From: Caballeronia zhejiangensis
GTDB lineage: Bacteria > Pseudomonadota > Gammaproteobacteria > Burkholderiales > Burkholderiaceae
Direction: 5' to 3'
Length of the DNA: 64,000 nt
NCBI RefSeq assembly: GCF_000698575.1
Contig: NZ_JFHD01000014.1
Location: 100,110-164,109, forward strand
A model generated the notes under the pieces. That model made no database searches. It saw only the letters and a list, made by a program, of their open reading frames with translations, and was not told the origin of the DNA. A program made the position numbers and the translations under genes. This document shows, piece after piece, positions 18,137-28,405 of the stretch. Within the stretch, counting starts at the first letter, position 1; every line of letters starts with the position of its first letter.

Positions 18137-18907
18137 ATGAGCAACCTTAATTCTCAAACCGTTCTGAGCGTCCATCACTGGACCGACACGCTTTTCAGTT
18201 TCACCTGCACCCGCGACAGCTCGTTCCGCTTCGAGAACGGCCAGTTCACGATGGTGGGTCTCGAAGTCGACGGCAAGCCGCTTCTGCGCGCGTACAGCCT
18301 CGCGAGCGCGAACTACGAAGAGCATCTCGAATTTCTGAGCATCAAGGTTCCGGACGGCCCCCTGACCTCGCGCCTGCAACATCTGAAAGTGGGCGATTCC
18401 GTGCTGATCGGCAAGAAGCCGACGGGCACGCTCGTCGCCGACAATCTGCTGCCCGGCAAGACGCTGTGGCTGCTGTCGACCGGCACGGGCCTCGCGCCGT
18501 TCATGTCGATCATCAAGGACCCGGACGTCTACGACCGCTACGAAAAGATCGTGCTGACGCACACGTGCCGTTTCGTCGACGAACTCGCGTACAAGGATTT
18601 CATCACCGAGCACTTGCCGGCGCATGAGCATATCGGCGAAATCGTGTCCGAAAAGCTCGTCTATTACCCGACGGTCACGCGGGAGGAGTTCGCGAACCGT
18701 GGTCGCATCACCGATCTGATCGAGACCAAGAAGCTGTTCGCCGATCTCTCGGTCGAGCCGTTCTCGGTCGAAAACGACCGCGTGATGCTCTGCGGCAGCC
18801 CGCACATGCTGCGCGACACGCGCGAACTGCTCGACGCGATGCGCTTCCAGGAAGGCAGCAACAACCATCCTGGCCACTACGTCGTGGAAAAGGCGTTCGT
18901 CGGATAA
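18137..18907 (+). CDS. fpr: Ferredoxin-NADP reductase
   Basis: FAD enzyme exchanging electrons between NADPH and ferredoxin or flavodoxin. The 256-residue product has the FAD-binding RAYSLAS (about residue 54), the nucleotide-binding STGTGLAPF, MLCGSPHML and the C-terminal YVVEKAFVG of subclass I bacterial reductases. Length equals that of E. coli/Azotobacter Fpr. It stands alone and is followed by a strong terminator. Confidence 0.93.
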   Translation: MSNLNSQTVLSVHHWTDTLFSFTCTRDSSFRFENGQFTMVGLEVDGKPLLRAYSLASANYEEHLEFLSIKVPDGPLTSRLQHLKVGDSVLIGKKPTGTLVADNLLPGKTLWLLSTGTGLAPFMSIIKDPDVYDRYEKIVLTHTCRFVDELAYKDFITEHLPAHEHIGEIVSEKLVYYPTVTREEFANRGRITDLIETKKLFADLSVEPFSVENDRVMLCGSPHMLRDTRELLDAMRFQEGSNNHPGHYVVEKAFVG

Positions 18908-18933
18908 GCTGTCTCGACGTCGCGATTGCACAA

Positions 18934-18962
18934 ACCGGAGCCTCGCGCTCCGGTTTTTTTTC
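18934..18962 (+). terminator. Intrinsic terminator after fpr
   Basis: Stem ACCGGAG/CTCCGGT (18934-18940 with 18948-18954) followed by nine T. The following 18963-19250 shows no gene; it contains an AT-rich patch with TTTTTTTGAGATATGATG that may hold the promoter of the kinase gene. Confidence 0.9.
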
Positions 18963-19250
18963 GCCTCGACGAAATCACCATACGCGCGTCGCTGTTACAA
19001 ATTGACCACGGTCCGTAGGTCTTTTTCCTGCGCATTATGCGCAGCGGACTTGGCAAACGACATGAAGTTCGACCGCCGAAGCCTTGCGCGACATGGATTT
19101 ATCATTTTTTTGAGATATGATGCGTTTACTTTTTGACGGCGCAGGCCATCCCGTAGTCCGTCAACGATGTTACTGAGTGTAAATTCGGTTACGCCGCTCG
19201 TGAGTTACCCGAGGACGTAGCTCCAGTTGCGCTCGAAGCGAGGATAGTGA

Positions 19251-20114
19251 ATGAACCCGTCGGCCACGATCACGCTCGATGAGAACCCGATTCGCCGCGC
19301 TCCGCTGCGCGCGGTTCCATCACCGTCGCCGGAATGCTCCGGCGCGTCGTTTGCCTCACCCTATTCCGCGCTGATCGACGCCAAGCTCAAGGGCGACCGT
19401 CAGATTCAGCGTCTCACCGCCCGCGTCCAGGAACTCGCCGCGCTGCTCGCCGCCGCGGAAGAGCGCGCGCGTCAGGCGCTCGCGCAAGATCTGCACGACG
19501 CGAGCGGCGCCGCGCTCACCGTCGCGAATATCGCGCTCGCTCGCGCCGAGCACTGGCTGCCCGCCGATGCGCCCGCCGCGCTCGACGACGCGCTGCATCA
19601 GGCGCGCGCGGCGCTCGCGGATGTCTGCGAGACGAGTCATCGAATCGTCGAGGGATTGCAGACGCCGACTTTCGATGCCAACTTCGCCGCCACGCTGGCC
19701 GGCTGGATCGCGGATTTCGGCGCGCGCACGGCGATCGCCGTCGATTTCTCCTGCCCCGACGATGCGCGTCTCGATCGCATGTCGCACGACATGTCGCTCG
19801 CGCTCTTTCGCGTGATGCAGGAAGCGCTCGGCAACGTCGCGCGTCACGCGCACGCCGGGCATGCGCGCGTGTCCGTCGCGCTCGACGGACAAGGCGTGAT
19901 CCTGCTCGTCGAAGACGATGGCGTCGGCATCAGCGCGGCGGCGCGTCGCAAGAGCGGACGCTTCGGCCTTTCCGGGATGCGCGCGCGCTGCGAGGCGCTC
20001 GGCGGCAATCTGCGCGTCGCGGCGGCGAAGCCTGCCGGCACTTGCGTGCGCGCGCGTTTCCCGTGGGCTGCGGCGGGTCCGGGCCTGTTCACGCTCAGCG
20101 TGGTTAACGCCTGA
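19251..20114 (+). CDS. Soluble sensor histidine kinase, NarX/DegS-like (HisKA_3)
   Basis: Autophosphorylating kinase of a two-component system. The 287-residue product has no membrane segment or signal peptide. It has an N-terminal coiled coil (about 45-75), the phosphoacceptor His82 in LAQDLHDASGAALT, and the ATPase domain with EDDGVGIS and GRFGLSGMRARCEALGG. GAGG lies seven bases before the ATG. Its stop is 11 bases from the response regulator start. With no input domain beyond 40 N-terminal residues, the signal must come through the coiled coil or a partner protein; unknown. Confidence 0.85.
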   Translation: MNPSATITLDENPIRRAPLRAVPSPSPECSGASFASPYSALIDAKLKGDRQIQRLTARVQELAALLAAAEERARQALAQDLHDASGAALTVANIALARAEHWLPADAPAALDDALHQARAALADVCETSHRIVEGLQTPTFDANFAATLAGWIADFGARTAIAVDFSCPDDARLDRMSHDMSLALFRVMQEALGNVARHAHAGHARVSVALDGQGVILLVEDDGVGISAAARRKSGRFGLSGMRARCEALGGNLRVAAAKPAGTCVRARFPWAAAGPGLFTLSVVNA

Positions 20115-20124
20115 GGCCGCCGCG

Positions 20125-20778
20125 ATGCTCAGAATCCTGCTCGCCGACGATCACGGCATCGTGCGCCGCGGCGTCGCGCAATTGCTGCTGGAACGCGGCG
20201 TCGCATCCGAAGTGCTGGAGGCCGAGACCGGCATGCAGGCGCTCGCGCTCGCCGCGCGTCGCCCGCTCGATGTCGCGATGCTCGACATCTCGCTGCCGGA
20301 CATCAACGGCATCGACGTGTTGAAGCGTCTCAAGCGCGAAAGCCCGCGTCTGCCGGTGCTGATGTTTTCGATGTATCGCGAAGATCAATATGCGGTGCGC
20401 GCGTTGAAGGCGGGCGCGGCGGGCTATCTGTCGAAGACGGCGGACCCCGCGCTGATGATCGGCGCGATTCAGCAAGTCGCCGCAGGCCGAAAATACGTGA
20501 GCCCTGAAATGGCCGAAGCCCTCGCAACCTACGTTTCGCTCGATACGGACCGGTTGCCGCACGAGAAGCTATCGGACCGCGAATATCAGACGCTGTGCAT
20601 GCTTGCTTCGGGAAAACGGCTCACTGATATCGCGAACGCCTTATCGCTTTCGGTTAAGACCGTAAGTGTTTATCGCGCGCGGTTGCTGGAGAAAATGAAG
20701 CTCGCGAACAACGCAGAGCTTACGTTCTATGTGATGAGCAACCGTCTCGTCGACATGAATCCCGCCATCGCCGGGTAG
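20125..20778 (+). CDS. NarL/FixJ-type response regulator
   Basis: Partner of the kinase just upstream. The 217-residue protein has a receiver domain with phosphoacceptor Asp54 (AMLDISLPD), Lys of YLSKTADP, and a LuxR-type helix-turn-helix at about 148-205 (LSDREYQTLCMLASG, then SVKTVSVYRARLLEKM). Target genes cannot be read from the sequence; the permease gene downstream starts 157 bases later and is a possible target. Confidence 0.9.
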   Translation: MLRILLADDHGIVRRGVAQLLLERGVASEVLEAETGMQALALAARRPLDVAMLDISLPDINGIDVLKRLKRESPRLPVLMFSMYREDQYAVRALKAGAAGYLSKTADPALMIGAIQQVAAGRKYVSPEMAEALATYVSLDTDRLPHEKLSDREYQTLCMLASGKRLTDIANALSLSVKTVSVYRARLLEKMKLANNAELTFYVMSNRLVDMNPAIAG

Positions 20779-20802
20779 GTTTTATCTCGCGCTAGATAAA
20801 AC
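20779..20802. repeat. Perfect AT-rich inverted repeat
   Basis: Nine-base arms GTTTTATCT/AGATAAAAC with a six-base spacer directly after the response regulator stop. It could be a weak terminator (no U tract) or a binding site in front of the permease gene. Confidence 0.55.
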
Positions 20803-20935
20803 GGGTGGATCGTAACAAATTGCCGCAATTCTGCGTTGCATGCTCAATGGATAGGCAATCTCTGAGTCTCCGATAAAATATCGGGTTTTCCCGAGGTAAC
20901 GGCCGCTCGCGCGCGCCAGAAGGAGACTCATCGCA

Positions 20936-22357
20936 ATGTCGTTGTTCCGCAAGAAAAACATCGAGCACATGCTGGCCGGCGCGCACAGCACATCGCTCAA
21001 AAAGACGCTCGGCGCCCTGGATCTGACGTTCCTCGGAATCGGCGCGATCATCGGCACGGGCATTTTCGTGCTGACCGGCACCGGCGCCGTCCAGGCCGGC
21101 CCGGCGCTCATGATTTCGTTCATCATCGCGGCGATCGCGTGCTGCTTCGCCGCCCTCGCCTACGCGGAATTTTCGTCGACGATTCCGGTCGCCGGTTCCA
21201 TCTACACGTATTCGTATGCGACGCTCGGCGAACTCGCCGCGTGGATCATCGGCTGGGATCTGATGCTCGAATACGGGCTCGCGACGTCCGCCGTTTCGGT
21301 CGGCTGGTCGGGCTACTTGCAGTCGCTGCTCGCCGGCTTCGGCATCTCGCTGCCGACCGCCCTCACCGCCGCGCCCGGCGCGTTGCCCGGCGAGGTCACG
21401 TTCTTCAACCTGCCCGCGTTCCTCGTGATGATGGCGATCACCTGGCTGCTTTCGGTCGGCGTGAAGGAATCGACGCGCCTGAACAACATCATGGTCGCGA
21501 TCAAAGTGACCATCGTGCTGCTCGTGATCGCGGTCGGCGTGTTCCATGTGAAGCCGGCAAATTGGCAGCCGTTCATGCCGAACGGCTGGTCCGGCGTGTT
21601 CGGCGCGGCGGCCGTCATGTTCTTCGCGTTCATCGGCTTCGATTCGGTGTCGTCGGCGGCCGAGGAAGTGAAGAATCCGAAGCGCGATCTGCCGATCGGC
21701 ATCATCTCGTCGCTCGCGGTGTGCGCCGTGCTGTACGTGGCGGTCGCGGCCGTCGTGACCGGCATCGTGCCCGCGCCGCAGTTCGCGAACAATCCGCATC
21801 CGGTGTCGTTCGCGCTGCAAGTCGCGGGTCAGAACTGGGTCGCGGGCTTCATCGATCTCGGCGCGGTGCTCGGCATGCTCACCGTGATTCTCGTGATGAG
21901 CTACGGCCAGACGCGCATCATCTACGCGATGTCGCGCGACGGCCTCTTGCCCGCGCGGCTTTCGAAGGTGCATCCGCGCTACGCGACGCCGTTCCTCACG
22001 ACGTGGATCGTCGGCATTTTCTTCGGTCTGATCGGCGCGCTCGTGCCGCTCAACGTGCTCGCCGAGCTCATCAACATCGGCACGCTCGCCGCGTTCTCGA
22101 TGGTCTCCATCGCCGTGCTGATCCTGCGCCGCACGCATCCTGACTTGCCGCGCGCGTTCCGCTGCCCCGGCGTGCCGGTCGTGCCGATTCTGGCGGTGGC
22201 GTCGTGTCTGTTCCTGATGGTCAATCTTCAGGCGATGACGTGGATCGCGTTCGTGCTGTGGCTCGTGATCGGCCTCGCGATCTATTTCCTGTACTCGCGA
22301 CGCCATTCGGTGCTCGGACGTCGAACGCACGAGCAGCGAGAGACCGTGACGCACTGA
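20936..22357 (+). CDS. APC superfamily amino acid permease (CAT/YfnA-like)
   Basis: Inner-membrane amino acid transporter. The 473-residue protein has about 12 membrane segments, the family signature GIGAIIGTGIFVLTG near residue 35 in TM1 and FAFIGFDSVSSAAEEVKNPKRDLP near residue 230. That places it with the cationic amino acid transporter group. GGAGACTC lies before the ATG. The actual substrate is unknown. Confidence 0.88.
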   Translation: MSLFRKKNIEHMLAGAHSTSLKKTLGALDLTFLGIGAIIGTGIFVLTGTGAVQAGPALMISFIIAAIACCFAALAYAEFSSTIPVAGSIYTYSYATLGELAAWIIGWDLMLEYGLATSAVSVGWSGYLQSLLAGFGISLPTALTAAPGALPGEVTFFNLPAFLVMMAITWLLSVGVKESTRLNNIMVAIKVTIVLLVIAVGVFHVKPANWQPFMPNGWSGVFGAAAVMFFAFIGFDSVSSAAEEVKNPKRDLPIGIISSLAVCAVLYVAVAAVVTGIVPAPQFANNPHPVSFALQVAGQNWVAGFIDLGAVLGMLTVILVMSYGQTRIIYAMSRDGLLPARLSKVHPRYATPFLTTWIVGIFFGLIGALVPLNVLAELINIGTLAAFSMVSIAVLILRRTHPDLPRAFRCPGVPVVPILAVASCLFLMVNLQAMTWIAFVLWLVIGLAIYFLYSRRHSVLGRRTHEQRETVTH

Positions 22358-22377
22358 GCGTCTTTGCTCGACACAAA

Positions 22378-22402
22378 AGCGCCGCCCTCGAGGCGGCGCT
22401 TT
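22378..22402 (+). terminator. Intrinsic terminator after the permease
   Basis: Stem AGCGCCGCC/GGCGGCGCT (22378-22386 with 22392-22400), then TTT. Short U tract; flanking A4 on the left. Confidence 0.7.
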
Positions 22403-22583
22403 GCATTTGCAGCGGCAAAACCTTGAGTTTGGGACGGACGTTCGCGCCGATAGCGACGCCCGCCGATTTGTGTTTTACTCATTGTCACAAACACATAACA
22501 CCAATTCCGGCTGAACGCTCACGGCGGCAGATGGCAGGTGCGTGGCGTGAAGCTGGATCGTCCTCACTTAGGAGACAGTGAAA

Positions 22584-23060
22584 ATGGCGCTCAGCATCAG
22601 CCTGACGGTCAATGGGAAACCGGTGACCGCCACCGTCGAACCGCACGTTCTGCTCGTCCAGTTTCTCCGCGATCAACTCAGGCTCACCGGCACGCATATC
22701 GGCTGCGACACGGCGCAGTGCGGCGCGTGCACCGTCCATCTCGATGGCCGCGCGATCAAGTCGTGCAACATCCTCGCCGCGCAGGCGGACGGCATGGAAG
22801 TCACGACCATCGAAGGCATGGCGAAAGACGGCCAGCTTCATCCGATGCAGGCGGCGTTCAGGGAATGTCACGGCCTTCAGTGCGGCTTCTGCACGCCGGG
22901 CATGGTGATGAGCGCGAGCGCGCTGGCTGCGCAATCGCCGAATCTCTCCGAAGAAGAAGTGCGCGAGCAGCTCGACGGCAATCTGTGTCGCTGCACGGGC
23001 TATCACAACATCGTCAAGGCGGTCTTGCAGGGCGCGCAAAACATGAAAGCGGGCGCCTGA
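22584..23060 (+). CDS. coxS: 2Fe-2S small subunit of a CoxSLM-type molybdenum hydroxylase
   Basis: Carries electrons from the molybdenum site to FAD. The 158-residue product has the plant-ferredoxin-type cluster ([16 protein letters not shown]) and the second [2Fe-2S] motif ([10 protein letters not shown] and LCRCTGY). ATG at 22584 was preferred to GTG two codons earlier because GGAG lies nine bases before it. First gene of a seven-gene cluster reading coxS-L-M-D-E-G-F like. Confidence 0.93.
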   Translation: MALSISLTVNGKPVTATVEPHVLLVQFLRDQLRLTGTHIGCDTAQCGACTVHLDGRAIKSCNILAAQADGMEVTTIEGMAKDGQLHPMQAAFRECHGLQCGFCTPGMVMSASALAAQSPNLSEEEVREQLDGNLCRCTGYHNIVKAVLQGAQNMKAGA

Positions 23061-23117
23061 TCCCGCGTCAATCCACATTTCACACGATGTATCGCGCCTT
23101 TGACCAAGGAGATCGCG

Positions 23118-25499
23118 ATGAATGCCCCTGAGAAACAGAAACTGATCGGCGCTGGCGTGAAGCGCAAGGAAGACTATCGATTCCTGACGGGCGCGGGCCA
23201 GTACACCGACGACGTCGTCATGCCGCAGCAAAGCTACGGCGTGTTCCTGCGTTCGCCGCACGCGCACGCGAAGATCGCGCGCATCGATATCGAAGCGGCG
23301 CTGAAGTCGCCGGGCGTGATCGGCATCTTCACCGGCAAGGACATGGCGGGCGAAAACGTCGGCGGACTGCCGTGCGGCTGGCTCATCCACAGCACCGACG
23401 GCTCGCCGATGCACGAGCCGCCGCATCCCGTCATCGCGCACGACAAGGTGTTGCACGTCGGCGATCAGGTCGCGCTCGTCGTCGCCGAATCGGTGAAGGA
23501 GGCGAAGGACGCGCTCGAACTCATCGAGGTCGATTACGACGAACTGCCCGCGACGGTCGATACGGCGAGCGCATCGGACGCGGGCCAGCCGCTCGTGCAC
23601 GACAGCGTGCCGAACAACGTCTGCTACAACTGGGGCCACGGCGACAAGGCCGCGACCGACGCCGCGTTCGCGAAAGCCGCGCACGTCACGACGCTCGATA
23701 TCGTGAATCAGCGGCTCGTGCCGAACGCGATCGAGCCGCGCGCGGTCAACGCGAGCTATTCGAAGCACGACGACAGCTACACGGTCTACGTCGCGAATCA
23801 GAACCCGCACGTCGAGCGCTTGCTGATGGCGGCGTTCGTGCTGTCGCTGCCGGAATCGAAGCTGCGCGTGATCGCGCCGGATGTCGGCGGCGGCTTCGGC
23901 TCGAAGATTTTCCTGTATCCGGAAGATGTCGCGCTGACGTGGGCATCGAAGAAAGTCGGGCGTCCGATCAAGTGGGTGGCCGAGCGCTCCGAAGCCTTCC
24001 TCTCCGACGCGCACGGCCGCGATCATGTGACCAAGGCCGAACTCGCGCTCGACAAGGACAACAAGTTCATCGGCATGCGCGTGCATACGACGGCGAACAT
24101 GGGCGCGTACCTGTCGACGTTCGCATCGTCGATTCCGACCGTGCTTTACGCGACGCTGCTCGCGGGCCAGTACACGACGCCCGCGATCTACGCCGAAGTG
24201 AAAGCGGTCTTCACGAACACGGTGCCCGTCGATGCCTATCGCGGCGCGGGCCGGCCGGAAGCGACGTATGTCGTCGAGCGGCTCGTCGAGACGGCGGCGC
24301 GCGAGCTGAATATCGATCCCGTCGAATTGAGGCGGCGCAATTTCATCCGCGAGTTTCCGTACGCGACGCCGGTCGGTCTCACGTACGACATCGGCGATTA
24401 CGACGCGTGCCTGAATCGCGCGCTGGAACTCGCGGATGTCGCGGGTTTCGCAAAACGGCGCGACGAATCGAAGCAGAAGGGCAAGCTGCGCGGCATCGGC
24501 TATTCGTGCTACATCGAAGCGTGCGGGCTCGCGCCGTCGAACGTGGCGGGCGCGCTCGGTGCGCGTGCGGGTCTCTTCGAAGCGGGCGAAGTGCGCGTGC
24601 ACCCGACCGGCTCCGTCACCGTCTTCACCGGTTCGCACAGTCACGGACAGGGCCACGAAACGACGTTCGCGCAAGTGGTCGCGGACCGGCTCGGCATCGC
24701 GATCGAGAACGTCGAGATCATTCACGGCGATACGGGGCGCATCCCGTTCGGCATGGGCACGTACGGCTCGCGTTCGATTTCGGTGGGCGGCTCCGCGATC
24801 ATGAAAGCGCTCGATAAAGTCGAAGCGAAGGCGAAGAAGATCGCGGCGCATCTGCTGGAAGCGTCGGCGGAAGATATCGAGTTCACCAACGGCGTGTTCC
24901 GCGTGAAGGGCACCGATCGCACGAAATCGTTCGTCGACGTCTCGCTCGCCGCGTACGTGCCGCACAACTTCCCGCTCGAAACCATGGAGCCGGGCCTCAA
25001 CGAAAACGCGTTCTACGATCCGACCAACTTCACGTATCCGTCGGGCGCGTATGTGTGCGAAGTCGAGGTCGATCAGGACACCGGCGAAACGCGCATCGAA
25101 CAGTTCACGGCCGTCGATGACTTCGGCAACGTCATCAATCCGATGATCGTCGAAGGGCAAGTGCATGGCGGGCTGGGGCAGGGCATCGGCCAGGCGATGC
25201 TCGAACGCTGCGTCTACGATGACAGCACCGGCCAGTTGCTCTCCGGCTCGTTCATGGATTACGCGATGCCGCACGCTAGCGATCTGCCGAACTTCACCGT
25301 CGAGACCGCGAAGGGCACGCCGTGCACGCACAATCCGCTCGGCGTGAAGGGCTGCGGCGAAGCGGGCGCAATCGGTTCGCCGCCGGCGGTCATCAACGCG
25401 ATTCTCGATGCGCTCGCGCCGCTCGGCGTGAAGGACTTGCAGATGCCCGCGACGCCGCATCGCGTGTGGACCGCGATGCATAACGCTCAACGCGCCTGA
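23118..25499 (+). CDS. coxL: Molybdopterin large subunit, form II CoxL / aldehyde oxidase-like
   Basis: Catalytic subunit of a molybdenum hydroxylase. The 793-residue product has the molybdenum-cofactor loops GGGFGSK (about residue 260) and [10 protein letters not shown], and the active-site loop [10 protein letters not shown]. In true aerobic CO dehydrogenases (form I) this loop is AYRCSFR with the copper-binding cysteine. AYRGAGR marks form II, whose substrate is mostly unknown, so CO oxidation should not be assumed. Start ATG at 23118 with AAGGAG eight bases upstream. [12 protein letters not shown] near the C-terminus contains the catalytic Glu. Confidence 0.92.
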   Translation: MNAPEKQKLIGAGVKRKEDYRFLTGAGQYTDDVVMPQQSYGVFLRSPHAHAKIARIDIEAALKSPGVIGIFTGKDMAGENVGGLPCGWLIHSTDGSPMHEPPHPVIAHDKVLHVGDQVALVVAESVKEAKDALELIEVDYDELPATVDTASASDAGQPLVHDSVPNNVCYNWGHGDKAATDAAFAKAAHVTTLDIVNQRLVPNAIEPRAVNASYSKHDDSYTVYVANQNPHVERLLMAAFVLSLPESKLRVIAPDVGGGFGSKIFLYPEDVALTWASKKVGRPIKWVAERSEAFLSDAHGRDHVTKAELALDKDNKFIGMRVHTTANMGAYLSTFASSIPTVLYATLLAGQYTTPAIYAEVKAVFTNTVPVDAYRGAGRPEATYVVERLVETAARELNIDPVELRRRNFIREFPYATPVGLTYDIGDYDACLNRALELADVAGFAKRRDESKQKGKLRGIGYSCYIEACGLAPSNVAGALGARAGLFEAGEVRVHPTGSVTVFTGSHSHGQGHETTFAQVVADRLGIAIENVEIIHGDTGRIPFGMGTYGSRSISVGGSAIMKALDKVEAKAKKIAAHLLEASAEDIEFTNGVFRVKGTDRTKSFVDVSLAAYVPHNFPLETMEPGLNENAFYDPTNFTYPSGAYVCEVEVDQDTGETRIEQFTAVDDFGNVINPMIVEGQVHGGLGQGIGQAMLERCVYDDSTGQLLSGSFMDYAMPHASDLPNFTVETAKGTPCTHNPLGVKGCGEAGAIGSPPAVINAILDALAPLGVKDLQMPATPHRVWTAMHNAQRA

Positions 25500-25511
25500 G
25501 GAGACCGGCAA

Positions 25512-26312
25512 ATGTACTCATTCGACTATCAGAAAGCGGACGAAGCGAAGGCGGCGGTCGCGGTGCTTTCCGCCAACGGCGACGCCAAGTTCCTCGCGGG
25601 CGGCCAAAGCCTCTTGCCGACGATGCGCCTGCGGCTCGCACAGCCCTCGGCGCTCGTCGACGTGACGCGCATCGCGTCGATGAAAAACGTCACGCTCGAC
25701 GGCGACAAGCTCACGATCGGCGGCGCGGTGTCTCATGCGGCGGTCGCATCGAACGCGGATGTGCAGCGCGCGCTGCCGGGGCTCGCGGATCTCGCGGGAC
25801 GCATCGGTGATCGACAGGTTCGCGAGCGCGGCACGATCGGCGGCTCGCTCGCCAACGACGATCCGGCGGCGTGCTATCCGTCAGCCGTGCTCGCGCTAAA
25901 CGCGACGGTCGTGACCGACAGAAGGCGCATCGCCGCGGACGATTTCTTCATCGACATGTACACGACCGCGCTCGAACCCGACGAGCTCATCACGGCCGTC
26001 GAGTTTCCGCTGGCCGAGCGCGCGGGCTACGAGAAGTTTCGCAATCCCGCGTCGCACTTCGCGCTCGTCGGCGTGTTCGTCGCGAAGTTCAAGGACGGCG
26101 TGCGCGTCGGCGTGACGGGCGCGGCGTCTTCGATGTTTCGTCCGGCGGAGCTGGAAGCGGCGTTGTCGAAGGACTTTTCGGTGGCATCGGCGCGCGGCGT
26201 GACGATCTCGCCCAACGAGCTGAACGCGGACATGCACGCGAGCGCCGAATATCGCGCGCATCTGATTCCGGTGCTCGCGGGCCGCGCGATCGAGCGCGCG
26301 ATGTCGTTCTAG
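25512..26312 (+). CDS. coxM: FAD-binding medium subunit (CoxM)
   Basis: FAD subunit of the molybdenum hydroxylase. The 266-residue product has the two FAD motifs AGGQSLLPTMRLR (about 32-44) and TIGGSLANDDPA (about 110), and a C-terminal CO-dehydrogenase flavoprotein domain. It starts 12 bases after coxL with GGAG before the ATG. Confidence 0.93.
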   Translation: MYSFDYQKADEAKAAVAVLSANGDAKFLAGGQSLLPTMRLRLAQPSALVDVTRIASMKNVTLDGDKLTIGGAVSHAAVASNADVQRALPGLADLAGRIGDRQVRERGTIGGSLANDDPAACYPSAVLALNATVVTDRRRIAADDFFIDMYTTALEPDELITAVEFPLAERAGYEKFRNPASHFALVGVFVAKFKDGVRVGVTGAASSMFRPAELEAALSKDFSVASARGVTISPNELNADMHASAEYRAHLIPVLAGRAIERAMSF

Positions 26313-26318
26313 TCCGCG

Positions 26319-27215
26319 ATGACGGAACAGGCGCCGCAATCCATCGACGAGACGCTCGCGCGCTTGCGCGAGCATCGCTACTTCGCGAACCGCGAGCTCG
26401 CGACGGCGCTTTTTCTCGCGCTGAAGATGCAGCGGCCGCTCTTTCTCGAAGGCGAGCCGGGCGTCGGCAAGACCGAACTCGCGAAGGCGGCGGCGGGCTT
26501 GTGCGGCACGACGCTGCTGCGCCTGCAATGCTACGAAGGGCTCGATACCGCGAGCGCGCTATACGAGTGGGACTATCCGCGGCAGATCATGGCGCTGCGG
26601 CTCGCGGAGGCGTCGGGCGAAACGCCGTCGAACGATTCGCTGTATCGCAGCGAGTTTCTGCTGAAGCGTCCGCTGCTTCAGGCCTTGCTGCCCGATGCGT
26701 CGAATCCCGACGCGCGCCGCGTTCTGCTCATCGATGAAATCGACCGCGCCGACGAGCCGTTCGAAGCGTTTCTGCTCGAATTGCTGTCGGACTTTCAGGT
26801 GTCGATTCCGGAGTACGGCACGGTGCGCGCGGCGCAACCGCCGCTCGTCGTGATGACGTCGAACCGCACGCGCGAAGTCCACGATGCGTTGAAGCGGCGA
26901 TGCCTCTATCAGTGGATCGGCTATCCGCAGCGCGATGTCGAACTGGCGATCGTCGCGGCGCGCGCGCCCGAAGCGGGGCAGGCGTTGCAGCAGCGCGCCG
27001 TCGCGTTCGTGCACGAGCTGCGCACGCTCGATCTCTTCAAGGCGCCGGGCGTCGCGGAAACGATCGACTGGTGCCGCGCGCTCGCGGCGTTGTCGGTGAC
27101 GGAACTGGATCCGCAATCGGTGCAGAACACGCTCGGCGTGCTGCTGAAGTATCAGGACGATCTCGCGCGCATGGACGCCGATACGCTCGCGCAATGCCTC
27201 GCGGCCACGCCATGA
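26319..27215 (+). CDS. coxD: MoxR family AAA ATPase (CoxD-like)
   Basis: AAA+ chaperone-like ATPase thought to help mature the molybdenum-copper or molybdenum site in Cox enzymes. The 298-residue product has Walker A GEPGVGKTE (about 47), Walker B LLIDEIDRA and the MoxR lid domain. It begins 6 bases after coxM, and its stop overlaps the next start (ATGA). Confidence 0.9.
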   Translation: MTEQAPQSIDETLARLREHRYFANRELATALFLALKMQRPLFLEGEPGVGKTELAKAAAGLCGTTLLRLQCYEGLDTASALYEWDYPRQIMALRLAEASGETPSNDSLYRSEFLLKRPLLQALLPDASNPDARRVLLIDEIDRADEPFEAFLLELLSDFQVSIPEYGTVRAAQPPLVVMTSNRTREVHDALKRRCLYQWIGYPQRDVELAIVAARAPEAGQALQQRAVAFVHELRTLDLFKAPGVAETIDWCRALAALSVTELDPQSVQNTLGVLLKYQDDLARMDADTLAQCLAATP

Positions 27216-28405
27216 CGACCACGATGGAACCGTTCGCGCGCAATGTCGTCCATTTCGTGAGGCTTCTGCGCGGCGCGGGGCTCGGCATGTCGCCGGCGCA
27301 CGCGGTCGATGCGCTCGACGCGTTGCGCTTCGTCGATCTGAATCGCCGCGACGATGTGCGCGCGACGCTCGCGTGTTTGCTCGTCCACGCGAGCGACGAA
27401 CGCGACATCTTCGATGCGGCGTTCGATCTTTTCTGGCGCGATCCCGACTGGGAAGGCAAGCTGCGCGCGCTGTTGCTGCCGAAGGTGAAGAGCGGCATGC
27501 CGCCGCCGAAGCGCAACAACCGTCTCGCCGATGCGTTGGCGACGCGCGCGGCGGCATCGTCGACAACGCCGCCGCCGGAATCGAAGCCGGAAGAGGCGCA
27601 CGCGCGCATCACGTTCAGCGCGCAGGAACGCTTGAGCCATCGCGATTTCGACACGCTCAGCGCCGACGAATGGCGCACGCTGCGGCATCAGATTCGCGCG
27701 CATCGGATGCCGCTCGCGACGGAACCGACGCGCAGGCTGAAGGCGGGCTCGCGCGGCACGCATGCCGATCTCAAAGCGAGCGCGCGACACGCCGTGCGCT
27801 CGGGCGGCGACTGGACCGTGTGGAAATATCGCGCGGCGGTCGAGCGCAGACCGCCGCTCGTGTTGCTGCTCGACATTTCCGGCTCGATGAGCGCGTATTC
27901 GCGCGCCGTGCTCTACTTCTGTCACGCGCTATTGCAATCGCGCGAGCGTCTGCAAGTGTTCCTGTTCGGCACGCGGCTCACGAACGCCACGCGCGCCTTG
28001 CGCGAACGCGATCCCGATGTCGCCATTGCCGCGCTCGGACAGAACGTCGCGGACTGGTCCGGCGGCACGCGCATCGGCGCGACGCTCGCGGAGTTCAATC
28101 GGCGCTGGGCGCGGCGTGTGCTGGCCGGTCGGGCCACGGTGCTGCTCGTCACCGATGGCCTCGATCACGAAGCCATCGACGTGCTCGATGCCGAGATGCA
28201 AAGACTCAGGCGTTTCGCGCATCGGCTGGTGTGGCTCAATCCGCTGCTGCGTTTCGCCGATTTCACGCCGCGCGCGCGAGGCGTGCGCGCGATCCTGCCA
28301 CACGTCGATGCAATGCTCGCGGCACATAACCTCGACAGCCTCGGCGCGGTCGGAGCCGAACTGGCCGCGCTGTCACGGCACACTGGAGACACGAGATGGA
28401 ACTGA
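27212..28405 (+). CDS. coxE: VWA domain protein (CoxE-like)
   Basis: Partner of the MoxR ATPase in cofactor maturation. The 397-residue product has a C-terminal von Willebrand A domain with an intact metal site LLLDISGSMSAYSR (about residue 220). The ATG at 27212 overlaps the upstream stop by four bases, pointing to translational coupling. Confidence 0.9.
   Translation: MTTTMEPFARNVVHFVRLLRGAGLGMSPAHAVDALDALRFVDLNRRDDVRATLACLLVHASDERDIFDAAFDLFWRDPDWEGKLRALLLPKVKSGMPPPKRNNRLADALATRAAASSTTPPPESKPEEAHARITFSAQERLSHRDFDTLSADEWRTLRHQIRAHRMPLATEPTRRLKAGSRGTHADLKASARHAVRSGGDWTVWKYRAAVERRPPLVLLLDISGSMSAYSRAVLYFCHALLQSRERLQVFLFGTRLTNATRALRERDPDVAIAALGQNVADWSGGTRIGATLAEFNRRWARRVLAGRATVLLVTDGLDHEAIDVLDAEMQRLRRFAHRLVWLNPLLRFADFTPRARGVRAILPHVDAMLAAHNLDSLGAVGAELAALSRHTGDTRWN

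Noticed and set aside
22584..25499. True aerobic carbon monoxide dehydrogenase
   Set aside because: The large subunit lacks the AYRCSFR loop with the copper-binding cysteine; it has AYRGAGR.
22485..25511. A 1008-codon minus-strand frame opposite coxS and coxL
   Set aside because: Antisense of highly conserved enzymes; Arg/His/Val composition without any domain.
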